Source: Tridacna crocea
Lineage: Eukaryota > Mollusca > Bivalvia > Cardiida > Cardiidae
Assembly (NCBI GenBank): GCA_943736015.1
Contig: OX031061.1
Coordinates: 16,129,290-16,193,289, forward strand
DNA length: 64,000 nucleotides
Direction of reading: 5' to 3'
A program made the position numbers and the translations under genes. Position 1 is the first letter of the stretch; each line of letters begins with the position of its first letter. Shown here in pieces: positions 38,597 through 48,033 of this stretch. The notes below the pieces were generated by a model that saw nothing but the letters and a program-made list of their open reading frames with translations, searched no databases and was not told the DNA's origin.

Positions 38597-39403
38597 ACCA
38601 TACAATCCAGAGTTTCAAGAACCAGAGAGAGTTGCCAAGTAAAAACATTGTGGAAAAAGGAGTCATGGCCTGGTGTCCATCATGCTTTAAAATCCTTCTC
38701 GTACCTAGCCATATGGCCTAGGGCTTCTCAATTGGCATTTAGCTTTATCAAGTGTTTTTCTAGTAAAGGTGCCCAAATAAAAGCCCTGGGGTTAAATTTG
38801 GCAACGTCAAATGGGGGTCACAAGTTTTACATTGGCTCCTATATGAAATTTTTTGAAAAATCTGCTTGTACTTAACCATAAAGCCCAGGGCTACCAAATT
38901 TTGCATGTAGCTTTATCTAGTGGGCCTCTACCAAATTATAGCCTTGGGGTCAAGTTTGTCCCCACACCTGGGGTCACAAGTTTTACATGGGCTTTTGTGT
39001 TGAAAACTTTGTAAGTCATCATGTTACTAACCATAATAAAGACTAGGGCTACTTAATTTAACCCTGTCTCATGGGTTTCATGTTTTACTGGGCCTTTTAT
39101 TTAGAAAACTGAAAATCTTCTTGTTTATAACCACAAATTATAGAACTGTATTACTTGGTATGGGGCTTTATATTGATGACCTCCACCAGGATTCAAATAA
39201 TTATAGCTTTGCGGTCAAAATTAGCTTTTCCCGGGGGTTACAACTTTCTCTTAGGATTAGATAGGAAAATGTTTGTATGTCTTCAAGTTTGAAACCAATT
39301 GGTCAAATATTGTAATGTTTGGCTTGTAGTGTTTTTACTTATTAGCCAGTGGAGCGATACAGGGCCATCATGGCTCTCTCGTTCCTTTTCTCACAATGTT
39401 TTA
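38597..39403 (-). mobile_element. Type-1 PC-MITE split inside the palindrome
   Basis: 38597-38661 runs to ACATTGTGGAAAAAGGAG. 39382-39403 is the outer part of the second arm (TTCCTTTTCTCACAATGTTT). The element between them is family H-type. Confidence 0.65.
38662..39381 (+). mobile_element. Family H-type element
   Basis: Starts TCATGGCCTGGTGTCCATC and ends GCCAGTGGAGCGATACAGGG, CCATCATGGCTCTC. Internal units contain GGGGTCACAAGTTTTACATGG, CCCAGGGCTACCAAATTT and TATGGGGCTTTATATTG. Confidence 0.75.
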
Positions 39404-39628
39404 ACTCTTTACCAAATGACAAAACTTAGACCGATCCAAATTGAAAGCACTTGCAGACGACAAAATAAACATAACTCAAAAATCAAAATTTGTTTCCAGC
39501 AGGGTAGAAAACACTGTGGGAAAAGGAGAAAATGCTGCTTACCAGCATTTTCTCCTTTTCCCACAGTGTTTTCGAAAGGCTTCTATCTCAGGGTCGTAAA
39601 AACCAGGGACTGTTTGGGAAAGGGTTAA
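39401..39628 (+). mobile_element. Type-1 PC-MITE
   Basis: TTAA at both ends. The loop-proximal sequence is GCTGCTTACCAGC, one pair broken. The outer arms are perfect (AACACTGTGGG / CCCACAGTGTT). Confidence 0.9.
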
Positions 39629-39659
39629 ACCCTATAACAGACAATTTCCGTCATTTGAG

Positions 39660-39730
39660 TCCCAGTTATTTTGTTGTCTGCCAATGCTTTCCATTTGAGG
39701 AAGTCTAAAATTTTGTCATCTTGTAAACAG
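39660..39730 (-). mobile_element. PC-MITE right-end fragment
   Basis: TTTTGTTGTCTGCCAATGC and GTCTAAAATTTTGTCATCTTG remain. Confidence 0.5.
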
Positions 39731-39851
39731 TCAGTAATATCATTGACATTTTATAGAGTCAGATCAATTGTTTGATTGATGTTGTATGCCACTTTAAACG
39801 TTATCAAAGTCATATCAAGGAAACAGCTCACATATTCATGTGTTTCCTGGG

Positions 39852-40073
39852 TTAACTCTTTAACAATTGCCAAAATTTTAGACTGGTCTAAATTGAAAGC
39901 ATTTGCACAAAATGAAAGTAACTCAAAAATTTAAATGTGTTTACAGAAGGCAGAAAATATTGTGTAAATGGAGAAAATACAGGTTACCAGCATTTTCTTC
40001 TATTCCCACAATGTTTTCAAAAGGCTTCAATCTTAGGGTTGTGATAACCAGGGATTGTTTGGTAAAGGGTTAC
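39852..40073 (+). mobile_element. Diverged type-1 PC-MITE
   Basis: TTAACTCTTTAACAATTGCC at the left and GGTAAAGGGTTAC at the right. The core is decayed (TGTAAATGGAGAAAATACAG). Confidence 0.7.
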
Positions 40074-40084
40074 ACTAGTACTAG

Positions 40085-40268
40085 GCTGGAGCTCTGAAGT
40101 GTCTTGCCTAAGGACACTCCCACGAAAAAAGACAGTGGATCCAGCTGTGATAGCTCATATTCATGTATTTTCTTGGGTTTAGCAGTTCTCAGCTAAGGCT
40201 TCGAAGGTCTCCAGTGAGGCTCGAACCCTGGAGCTTCTTTCTCACACTTTACCTGTTAGCCATGCCAG
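40085..40268 (-). mobile_element. tRNA-derived SINE-like element
   Basis: Minus-strand B-box-like GGTTCGAGCC and A-box-like TGGCTAACAGGTAAAG. The body contains GTGTCCTTAGGCAAGAC, a common feature of molluscan SINEs. No intact cloverleaf. Confidence 0.5.
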
Positions 40269-40364
40269 ATGCCACAGATAAGATGAAGTCAAACCGTCAA
40301 ATGGTAAAATCGTACACAGTTCATCTATGCACTTGGAGGCTGTACTTTAGTCAAATGCTTATTA

Positions 40365-40559
40365 CAGAGCTCCTGAATGATAGAGGGAATGGTTATGATT
40401 TCAAAATTGAAAATATAAATTATTCTCCACTAAACTGGATGTTCGGTGTACTCATTAGAATGGGCTCAACGAGACGATTCTAATGAGTACCCACAATGTA
40501 GGGTTTTGGAGAGAAATAAAGGATTTAGAATACCATCACTCCCTTCTATCTGGAGCTCT
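40365..40559. mobile_element. Family D palindromic MITE
   Basis: Ends CAGAGCTCCTGAATGATAGA and TTCTATCTGGAGCTCT. Central arms GTACTCATTAGAATGG / CGATTCTAATGAGTAC. Confidence 0.8.
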
Positions 40560-40573
40560 CATTTTGCTAAGCC

Positions 40574-40802
40574 TTAACCCTTTACCAAACGACAAAAATT
40601 TAGACTAAACCAAATTGAAAACACTTGCAGTCGACCAAATAAACATAATTTAAAAATTGAAATTTGTTTCCAGCAGAGAAGAAAACATTGTTGGAAAAGG
40701 AGAAAATGCTGGTTACCAGCATTTTCTCCTTTTCCCACAATGTTTTCAAAAGGCATCTATCTCAGGGTCGTAAAAACCAGGAATTGTTTGGTAAAGGGTT
40801 AA
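40574..40802 (+). mobile_element. Type-1 PC-MITE, 35 bp upstream of exon 4
   Basis: TTAA at both ends. The core is perfect except for ATTGTTGG / CCCACAAT. It leaves only ~34 bp of unique intron before the exon-4 acceptor. Confidence 0.9.
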
Positions 40803-40836
40803 GAATCAAACGTAGGTATAATATTTTCCACTGCAG

Positions 40837-40933
40837 ACCTCTGGCTCATTGTCTGGGAGCTCTTTTCGTGGACGCCTGGAGAAAGATGGGTCTCAAAGCT
40901 CAGAAGCTGGAACTTCGTCTAGCCTGTCAAGAG
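40837..40933 (+). CDS. R3HDM-like exon 4 (residues 119-150)
   Basis: Acceptor TTTTCCACTGCAG|ACCTCT and donor TCAAGAG|GTATGC, 97 bp, phase 0 to phase 1. The peptide is Ser/Gly-rich: TSGSLSGSSFRGRLEKDGSQ then SSEAGTSSSLSR. No domain is recognised; the bias fits the disordered linker that precedes the R3H domain. Confidence 0.75.
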
Positions 40934-40995
40934 GTATGCAAATGTTTGAAGCCCACCTTTTGCTGTTGCTTTACTCTCTTCTGAAGAAGCAGTTT

Positions 40996-41231
40996 CGTTA
41001 CTCTTTACAAAATGAAAAAAAAAAAATTACTTGACTACGTTGAAACAATTGGCAGATGACAAAATATGTTTTGTTAAAAAATTGAAATTTGTATATAGAA
41101 GAGTAGAAAATATTGAGGGAAAAGGAAAAAATTGAAATTTGTATATAGAAGAGTAGAAAATATTGAGGGAAAAGGAAAAAATGCTTCTACCTCTGGGTTG
41201 TAAAAACCAGGGATTGTTTGATAAAGTGTTA
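40996..41231 (+). mobile_element. Diverged type-1 PC-MITE with 54-bp duplication
   Basis: The stretch AAATTGAAATTTGTATATAG through GAGGGAAAAGGAAAAA is repeated exactly in tandem (about 41078-41185). The second palindrome arm is missing. Confidence 0.75.
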
Positions 41232-41255
41232 GAAGCCTTATTTTGAGTATGATTA

Positions 41256-41456
41256 TTAACCCTTTACTCCATAGATACTCTTTTATACACATTGCTTCTA
41301 GGAGCTTTTGGAAAATATTGTGGCAAAAGGTGAAATTGCTCGTGTTTTCTTCACTATCAAAAGGTGTCGTATACACATAAGAAACGGTTTCATCCTTGCT
41401 GTTATTTAGGGTCAATTACAGATACCATAGAAATGCCTTATGGGGTAAAGGGTCAA
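41256..41456 (+). mobile_element. Type-2 PC-MITE lacking most of second arm
   Basis: After GTGAAATTGCTCGTG the sequence goes straight to TTTTCTTCACTATCAAAAGG. The termini are otherwise typical. Confidence 0.8.
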
Positions 41457-41509
41457 GATATCAGTCAGCTTGGTATACATAAGTGAAAATGCTGTTGTTT
41501 GGTAGTGAG

Positions 41510-41736
41510 TTAACCCTTTCCCTAACAATCCCTGCTTTTTACGGGTCAGGAATAGAAGCCTTTTGAAAACATTGTGGGAAAAGGAGAAAATGCTGGTAAC
41601 CAGCATTTTCTCCTTTTCCCACAATGTTTTTACCCTATCATATAGAAAAATCATCCTTCTGGCAACTGTTAATTTGTCATCTGCAAATTGCTTTCAATTT
41701 GGTCTGGTCCAAAATTTGCCATTTGGGAAAGGGTTA
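41510..41736 (-). mobile_element. Type-4 PC-MITE
   Basis: TTAACCCTTTCCCTAACAAT to GGGAAAGGGTTAA. The arms are perfect, loop GGTAACC. Confidence 0.9.
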
Positions 41737-41840
41737 AGCCTCTTTTTTGACTTGTAATTTTCTCTGAAAGTCAATCTGTTTCTCAAAGGAACTGAGCGCT
41801 AGCACATTAACCCCAGCATGCATGCTCTTGTTGTCCTCAG

Positions 41841-42027
41841 GTACTTTTAGATATTTGGATATTAACTTTTCAGAATTTTCAGATTCCAGTGTAGACACGC
41901 CATACAAGGACTCCACAGGCATTGACTTGGAGGAATTCATCAAGAAAACGTTGAACAAAACACCGAAAGACCGAAGCATGTTGATAAAATTAGAAGGGGA
42001 CCTCATCAAATTCATCAAAGAACCAAA
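41841..42027 (+). CDS. R3HDM-like exon 5 (residues 151-212; R3H N-terminal part)
   Basis: Acceptor TTGTCCTCAG|GTACTT and donor GAACCAAA|GTAAGT, 187 bp, phase 1 to phase 2. It contains DSTGIDLEEFIKKTLNKTP, then DRSMLIKLEGDLIKFI (about 174-209). This is the conserved segment leading into, and the first helices of, the R3H domain in R3HDM1/2-type proteins ('GIDLxEFLxxTLKxxPRDRxxLLKLE' pattern). It joins in frame with exon 6. A second AG at 41872-41873 would be phase-incompatible, so the first acceptor is preferred. Confidence 0.92.
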
Positions 42028-42077
42028 GTAAGTCAACCTGTAAACTTTGAAAGTGGACAGTGACAAGAAACATCTTT

Positions 42078-42306
42078 TTAACCCTTTACTCCATAAGGCA
42101 TTTCTGTGGTATCTCTAAATGACCCTAAATAACAGCAAGGATGAAGCCGTTTCTTATGTGTATATGACACCTTTTGATAGCATAGAAAACATTGTGACAA
42201 AAGGTGAAATTGCTCGTTACGAGCAATTTCGCCTTTTGTCACAATGTTTTCCAAAGGCTCCTACAAGCAATGCATCAGAATGAGTATCTATGGAGTAAAG
42301 GGTTAA
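42078..42306 (-). mobile_element. Type-2 PC-MITE with compensated arms
   Basis: TTAA at both ends. The core is GTGACAAAAGGTGAAATTGC...GCAATTTCGCCTTTTGTCAC. The usual GTGGC/GCCAC pair is GTGAC/GTCAC here. It starts 50 bp after exon 5. Confidence 0.9.
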
Positions 42307-42801
42307 CTCTTTAGCAAACAACAAAAATTTGAACTTGTTCAAATTCAGAGTAGCCCGCCTGGATGGCTCAGTGGTGAGCGTGTTGATCTCATGACCTGGT
42401 GGTTTCGAGTTTGATACCCAGTTGAGACGAACCCTCTTTCTGGCGTATTTTTGCCTCTCACCTCTGCTGAAGCATGTGAGAAAAGTTGTTGGTAGCTTTT
42501 GAAAGAAGGTTGTGTTAGTACTTGTATGAGAAAGCCAGGAAACACTTATGCGTCACTGACCACCGTGATATGACCTTAGCTGTTAAAGTGGTGTTAAACC
42601 CCAATACATCAAATTAAAGCATTTGCAGATGACAAAATAAATGCATATAGAAAATAGAAATTTGATTTCAGGAGGGTGGAAGACCTTAAGGGAAAAGGAG
42701 AAAATGCTGGTTAACAGCATTTTCTCCTTTTCCCACAAGGTTTTGTAAAGGCTTCTTTCACAAGAGTCGTTAAAAGTCTGGATTGTGTGGTAATGAGTTA
42801 A
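42302..42801 (+). mobile_element. Type-1 PC-MITE split by a SINE-1
   Basis: 42302-42349 (TTAACTCTTTAGCAAACAAC...TTCAAATTCA) and 42606-42801 (CAAATTAAAGCATTTGCAGA ... TTAA) are one copy. TCAAATT on both sides of the SINE is a plausible target duplication. Core GGTTAACAGC. Confidence 0.82.
42350..42605 (+). mobile_element. tRNA-headed SINE-1, full length
   Basis: Head GCCTGGATGGCTCAGTGGTG (A-box) and GGTTTCGAGTTTGATACCCA (B-box). The body has CTGCTGAAGCATGTGAGAAA and GAGAAAGCCAGGAAACACTT. The tail is GTGATATGACCTTAGCTG, TTAAAGTGGTGTTAAACC. Confidence 0.85.
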
Positions 42802-43026
42802 CTCTTTACCACATGAGATAATTTTAGACTGGTCCAAATTGAAGGCATTTGCAGACAACAAAATAAAAGTGACTGAAAAATTAAAATCTGGTTTGGGAAG
42901 GGTAGAAAACACTGTGGGAAAAGGAGAAAATGCTGGTTACCAGCATTTTCTCCTTTTCCCACAGTGTTTTCAAAAGGGTTCTCTCTCAAGGTCGTTAATA
43001 GTTGGGATTGTGTGGTAAAGAGTTAA
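42798..43026 (+). mobile_element. Type-1 PC-MITE
   Basis: TTAA at both ends, left TTAA shared with the previous copy. The arms are perfect (AACACTGTGGG / CCCACAGTGTT), loop GGTTACC. Confidence 0.92.
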
Positions 43027-43204
43027 AAGATAGATTGCATAAGTTCGCCAACAAATAGTTGTGCAGGGGACAGCAGAATTAACATGTTTATATTTTTAAC
43101 CAATCACAAATTTCAATTTATTCATTCATCCATATTAATTAAAAAAAGCACAGGTAAGTCAAAGCCACCACATTCAGCTATACGAAAAAGAGACTTTTCC
43201 CTTA

Positions 43205-43412
43205 CATTTTAAACCTTGATCTATATTCACTAACCATTCTTAAGAATGTTCTTGGTCTTATTCTTCAAGATTTCCGGACTGAAAGTAACAAAACCTCTGA
43301 TTGGCTAAACCAAACCAAATGGTTTAGCCAATCAGGAGTTCTGTTACTTTCACATTAACAAAATTCTAAACAATAAGACTAGGAATTTGCTCAAGAATGA
43401 TTGGTGAATAGA
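43205..43412. mobile_element. Palindromic MITE with CTGATTGGCTAAACC core
   Basis: Core arms GAAAGTAACAAAACCTCTGA, TTGGCTAAACCA / TGGTTTAGCCAATCAGGAG, TTCTGTTACTTTC at 43281-43352. Weaker outer complementarity includes TTCACTAACCATTCTTAAGA against a TGATTGGTGAATA end. Confidence 0.65.
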
Positions 43413-43458
43413 TACTCGATCTTTGAGCAATTTATGATATATTTAGTAAAAACATCCC

Positions 43459-43687
43459 TTAACTCTTTACCACATGAGAAAATTTTAGACTGGTCCAAAT
43501 TGAAAGCATTTGCAGACGACAAAATAAAGGTGACTAAACAATAGAAAATTGTTCTGGGAAGGGTAGAAAACACTCTGGGAAAAGGAGAAAATGCTGGTTA
43601 CCAGCATTTTCTCCTTTTCCCATAGTGTTTTCAAAAGGCTTCTTTCTCAGGGGCGTCAAAAGTAGGGATTGTGTGGTAATGGGTTAA
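43459..43687 (+). mobile_element. Type-1 PC-MITE
   Basis: TTAA at both ends. Core perfect apart from CACTCTGGG / CCCATAGTG at the outer end. Confidence 0.9.
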
Positions 43688-43936
43688 AAGGAAATAGTTG
43701 TTCAGTTTTCCTGCTATAAAAAATTATTCCTTCAATATAGGGTTAACCACATACTGTATATGTGGATATATTTGCATGTCAAAAAATGTGTGAATAACCG
43801 ATTACATTGTGTTTGTGAATTTAAGACACTTGTTATTTGCTGGTATACTTGTGGTAAAATACGCAAACAGAAATGTTTGTGAATTTTTGAATTTGCAAAA
43901 CACAAAAATGTTCACATTGCAAAAATTTTCACTTAT

Positions 43937-44060
43937 ACAGTAATCCTGAGTTTTTCACAACCCTTAGAAAGAAGGCTTTTGAAAACTTTGCGAGAGAGGG
44001 AGAAAATGCTAGTGACCTGCGTTTTCTGCTTTTCTTACAACATTTTCCTTCCCTTTCAGA
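43937..44060 (-). mobile_element. PC-MITE left half, diverged
   Basis: GTAATCCTGAGTTTTTCACA, GAAAGAAGGCTTTTG, then a mutated core (GAGAGAGGGAGAAAATGCTA). It ends about 40 bp before exon 6. Confidence 0.6.
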
Positions 44061-44072
44061 CAGATCCCATAA

Positions 44073-44243
<171 letters not shown>

Positions 44244-44286
44244 TAAGTATGAAAAAGGGATCGTAAGTTATTGAAAGTCCTTACTG

Positions 44287-44482
44287 ACTACAAAGTTTTA
44301 AGCAGTCTACCAAACAAAGTCCTTAACAAAGAAACAAATCCATTGCAGAAATACAGGATCCAGGCAGGATTCAAACTTGGAATGCCCGGACAATAGGCCA
44401 ACACCATAATCACTGAGCTAAAGAGAATTCTCCCGAAGGCAGTTGTTAGGTATCGTGTTGAAATCGGGATGAAGCCACGCAT
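44287..44482 (-). mobile_element. tRNA-derived SINE-like element
   Basis: Minus-strand GCTCAGTGATTATGGTGTTG (A-box-like) and AAGTTTGAATCCTGCCTGG (B-box-like), followed by a body with CTGTATTTCTGCAATGG. Single copy here. Confidence 0.5.
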
Positions 44483-44671
44483 GAAGGAGTGGTCTCCCGT
44501 AACAACAGCTTATATAAGGCGGGACAAATCAACATTAATTTACATGCTCTACTGAATGTGATGCATGGTCTTCAAAATTCAGTGTTGAATATTTATTATT
44601 GATCTCATAGTGGCATTGTCCTCGACAAACGCCACAAAAAGTTAATACAAAAATGTTCATCTAGTAAAAGG

Positions 44672-44756
44672 TTAACTCTTTCCCAAAAGACAAAGAAACT
44701 GTTAGATTTATCGGAATTGAAAAGATTTGCAGATAGGAAAATGTGATTAAACCCTT
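44672..44756 (+). mobile_element. PC-MITE left fragment
   Basis: TTAACTCTTTCCCAAAAGAC ... GATTTGCAGATAGGAAAATG, cut at the TTAA where the next copy starts. Confidence 0.55.
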
Positions 44757-44966
44757 TACCAAACAACAAAGTTTTAGACTGGTCCAAATTGAAAGCATTT
44801 GCAGACAAAAAAAAGTGACAGAAAATTTGAAATTTTTGTGAAGGGTGAAAAATATTGTGGGAAAAGGAGAAAATGCTGGTAACCAGCATTTTCTCCTTTT
44901 CCCACAATGTTTTCAGAAGACTTTTAGAGGGTTGTTAAAGGTCGGGATTACTTGGTAAAGGGTTAA
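44757..44966 (+). mobile_element. Type-1 PC-MITE with inverted core polarity
   Basis: TTAA at both ends. Plus-type flanks but GGTAACC at the centre. Arms perfect from CATTTTC outward (AATATTGTGGG / CCCACAATGTT). Confidence 0.88.
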
Positions 44967-45027
44967 TATAGTTTCTGATGGAGGATGTCTAACTATTTAC
45001 GATTTTTCGTCGTTTCATGCCTTTCAG

Positions 45028-45127
45028 ACCAGATTTTAGTTTTCAAGAACATATCACCAGCAGTGGTGGAGAATCAAAACCGAAGATGTTACTAAAGAGA
45101 GGTGGGGGAAGTTTTGATGAATCCCAG
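45028..45127 (+). CDS. R3HDM-like exon 7 (residues 260-293)
   Basis: Acceptor TGCCTTTCAG|ACCAGA and donor GAATCCCAG|GTAAAC, 100 bp, phase 2 to phase 0. AT plus A gives Ile260, so the junction reads NTR-I-PDFSFQEHI. This matches the 'NTRIPxxxFxEHI' motif that closes the R3H region in the family. The rest is TSSGGESKPKMLLKRGGGSF, then DESQ, corresponding to the 'ILKR' strand after the R3H fold. Confidence 0.9.
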
Positions 45128-45216
45128 GTAAACAGTTTTTTTGTGGTTGCTCACATAATGGTTTACTTCTGGTCATCCATCTGTCCACCTGCAGTTTTTT
45201 CTGATCTCTCTCTCTC

Positions 45217-45483
45217 TGCCCGCCCGGGTGGCTCAGTGGTGAGCGTGTCGGACTCATGACCTGGTGGTTGTGAGTTCGATACCCGGTTGAGGCGAACTTT
45301 CTTTCCGGCGTACTTTTGCCTCTCACCACTGCTGAAGCAAGTGAGAAAAGTAGTCGGTGGCTTTGGAAAGAAAGTAGTGTTAGTACCGGTGTGAGAAAGC
45401 CAGGAAACACATCTGCGTCACCGACCGCCTTGATATGACCTTGGCTGTTAAAGTGGCGTTAAACCCCAACACAACCAACCAAC
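45217..45483 (+). mobile_element. tRNA-headed SINE-1, full length
   Basis: Head CCGGGTGGCTCAGTGGTGAG and GTTGTGAGTTCGATACCCGG give both Pol III boxes. The body and tail match 42350, ending TTAAAGTGGCGTTAAACC and ACAACCAACCAACCAA. It is the best-preserved SINE here. Confidence 0.88.
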
Positions 45484-45486
45484 CAA

Positions 45487-45504
45487 CTCTCTCTCTCTCT
45501 CTCT
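45487..45504. repeat. (CT)9 microsatellite
   Basis: It follows the SINE tail directly. Confidence 0.8.
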
Positions 45505-45596
45505 AAAACCTCTTGATAGTTTTTGAGAATGTTTCACAAATGCATGCCAGTAGATGATGTAACATGCAGAGCAGAGGTTTCAGATGACAGGCTCAA

Positions 45597-46999
45597 AGGT
45601 CAAAGTCACAGCGGTGGGTGGGAGGTGTGGTGTAAGCAGAAAGTCACAGCAGTTAATGGGAGGGGTGATGGAAGCACAAAGTCAAAGCAGTATGTGGGAG
45701 GGATGTTGGGAGCAGAAAGTGACAGAGGTGGGTGGGAGGGATGGTGGAAGCAGAAAGTGACAGAGGTGGGTGGGAGGGATGGTGGAAGCAGGAAGTCACA
45801 GCAGTGGATGGGAGGGTTGGTGGTAGCAGAAAGTGACAGCGGTCAGTGGGAGGGATGGTGAAAGCAGGAAGTCACAGCAGTGGATGGGAGGATTGGTGGT
45901 AGCAGAAAGTCACAGCGGTCAGTGGGAGGGATGGTGGAAGCAGGAAGTCACAGCAGTGGGTGGGAGGGATAGTGGAAGCAGGAAGTCACAGCCGTTGGTT
46001 GGAGGGATGGTGGAAACTGGAAGTCAGAGCAGTGGGTGCGAGGGATGGTGGAAGCAGGAAATCACAGCAGTGGGTGGGAGGGATAGTGGAAGCAGGAAGT
46101 CACAGCAGTGGGTGCGAGGGATGGTGGAAACAGGAAGTCACGGTGGTGGGTGTGAGGGATGGTGGAAACAGGAAGTTAGGTGGTGGGTGTGAGGGATGGT
46201 GGAAGCGGGAAGTCACAGCAGTGGGTGGGAGGGATGGTGGAAGCGGGAAGTCACAGTGGTGGGTGCGAGGGATGGTGGAAGCGGGAAATCACAGCAGTGG
46301 ATGCGAGGGATGGTGGAAACAGGAAGTCACAGCAGTGGGTGCGAGGGATGAAGGAAACAGGAAGTCACGTTGGTGGGTGTGAGGGATGGTGGAAGCGGGA
46401 AGTCACAGCAGCAGGTGGGAGGGATAGTGGAAGCAGGAAGTCACAGTGGTCGGTGGGACAGATGGTGGAAGCAGGAAGTCACAGCAGTGGGTGCGAGGGA
46501 TGGTGGAAACAGGAGGTCACAGTGGTGGGTGGGACAGATGGTGGAAACAGGAAGTTACAGTGGTGGGTCGGACAGATGGTGGAAGCAGGAAGTCACAGTG
46601 GTGGGTGGGACAGATGGTGGAAACAGGAAGTCACAGTGGTGGGTGGGACAGATGGTGGAAGCAGGAAGTCACGGCAGTGGGTGGGAGGGATGGTGGAAGC
46701 AGGAAGTCACGGTGGTGGATGGGACAGATGGTGGAAGCAGGAAGTCACAGCAGTGGGTGGGACAGATGGTGGAAGCAGGAAGTCACAGTCGTGGGTGGGA
46801 TGGATGGTGGTAGCAGGAAGTCATTTTGGTGGGAGGTAGTAATGGTGGAAGCAGAAAATATCAGCATTGAGTGGGAGGAGTGGTGGAATCAGAAAGTTAC
46901 AGTGGTGGATGGGAGGGGTGGTGGAAGCAGAAAGTCACAGCAGTGGGTGTGAGGGATGGTGGAAGCAGAAAGTTACAGCAGTGGTGGGAGGGGTGGTGG
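45597..46999. repeat. 38-bp G-rich minisatellite in intron 7, ~37 copies
   Basis: The unit is GTGGGTGGGAGGGATGGTGG, AAGCAGGAAGTCACAGCA, with variants (CAGATGG for GGGATGG; GTGCGAGG; AAACAGG). GATGGTGGAA recurs at exact 38-bp spacing, e.g. 46461, 46499, 46537. Because 38 is not a multiple of three, long frames stay open in all three registers of the + strand. These are repeat artefacts, not genes. Each unit has three or more G-tracts. Confidence 0.92.
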
Positions 47000-47056
47000 A
47001 ATAGAGCAAGCACTTGTCTTGAGTAAACATGTTTTGAGTGTCCCTTTGTTGTTGAC

Positions 47057-47271
47057 TTAGCTCCTTACCGAACAACAAAACTTTGGAATTGTTCAAATTG
47101 AAAGCACTTGCAGCAGTTAAAGGTGACTCAAAAATTGAACTTTGATTGTGGAAGGGTAGAAAACATTTTGGGAAAAGGAGAAAATGCAGATTACCATATT
47201 TTTCCTATATTGTTTTCAAAAGCTTTCCTTCTCAAGGTCGTTAAAAGTCGGGGTTGTGTGGTAAAGAGTTT
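47057..47271 (+). mobile_element. Diverged type-1 PC-MITE
   Basis: CTCCTTACCGAACAACAAAA to GGTAAAGAGTTTA. The second palindrome arm is shortened (TACCATATTTTTCC). Confidence 0.75.
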
Positions 47272-47448
47272 ACTGTATTGTTTTCCTGACAGAAATTTTC
47301 ATGTACATATATTTCAAGAAATAGTTACCTGATGAATAAATTGTTTAGCCATAAAAAAAAAGTTTAGTGTGATGTTACTTGTCTTTCTTGACTTAGATGC
47401 CCTAGGTGTGATGTATGTAAGATTTCAATGGCTATTTTGTTCTCTTAG

Positions 47449-47568
47449 ACAAGAAGCCTTCAAAAACCCTCGCTGGATACAACCAGAGCTGCCAAATCAT
47501 TAGAAGAAAGAAAACAGCACTATGAGGAGATCAGAAGTCGTATATTTACAGACGGGGAACAAGGAGAG
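47449..47568 (+). CDS. R3HDM-like exon 8 (residues 294-333; SUZ-like)
   Basis: Acceptor TTTGTTCTCTTAG|ACAAGA and donor GGAGAG|GTAAGC, 120 bp, phase 0. TRSLQKPSLDTTRAAK is followed by KSLEERKQHYEEIRSRIF (309-326) and TDGEQGE. The 'KSxEERxxxYxxxRxRIF' pattern is the SUZ motif that follows the R3H domain in R3HDM proteins and assists RNA binding. Good family support. Confidence 0.9.
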
Positions 47569-47606
47569 GTAAGCTTTTATCCTTTGCCTTTCAACTCAGA
47601 GTTTAA

Positions 47607-47797
47607 CAATGGTGAGGAATAAAGCCATTGAAAACATTGTGAGAAAAGGAGAAAATGTTTGTAACCAGCTTCTTTTCCTTTTGGACTGTTTCTACCATTT
47701 TTGCAACAAGGCAATCATTAAATCCAGATTTAGTTTGTTATCTGTAAGGGATTTCTAAAAAGAAAGTTTTTAAAAAATGGTACCTGATAAAGAGATA
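47607..47797 (-). mobile_element. Degraded type-1 PC-MITE
   Basis: GAAAACATTGTGAGAAAAGG, GTTTGTAACCAGC, and a decayed right part with CTGATAAAGAGATAA. Confidence 0.55.
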
Positions 47798-47962
47798 ACC
47801 CTTTACCAAATAATCCCAGGTTTTTATGACCCAGAGGAATAAGCCTTCTGAAAACATTGTGGGAAAAGGAGAAAATTCTGGTAATTCTTCTTTTCCCACA
47901 ATGTTTTTAAAAAAGTCTTCTTTCTAAGGGTCGTTAAAATATGGGATCGTGTGGCAATGGGA
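47796..47962. mobile_element. PC-MITE right-right isomer
   Basis: Both outer arms are the right-half type: ATAATCCCAGGTTTTTATGA, CCCAGAGGAATAAGCC on the left and GTCTTCTTTCTAAGGGTCG, TTAAAATATGGGATCGTGTG on the right, around a short core. Confidence 0.75.
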
Positions 47963-48033
47963 AAGATACATTGCAGTTGGAAACATCTGTAGAAGTTACA
48001 GAATATACAAAAAATGCACTGTGAAAAGGTTGC

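Noticed and set aside
41873..42027. Alternative exon-5 acceptor after TTTTCAG at 41867-41873
   Set aside because: It would change the phase relative to exon 4 and break the joined frame, whereas the acceptor at 41840 keeps it.
45217..45290. tRNA gene (A- and B-box with GGTTCGATxCCxG-like sequence)
   Set aside because: The boxes belong to SINE-1 heads. The acceptor stem does not close and the sequence continues into the SINE body and tail.
45523..46952. Several long overlapping open frames of 112-219 codons with repeated GGxxGWWKQEVT-type peptides
   Set aside because: They are generated by the 38-bp minisatellite. Stops are absent in all three plus frames because the unit lacks them, and the region sits within a well-supported intron. 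No start context, domain or splice evidence supports a protein.
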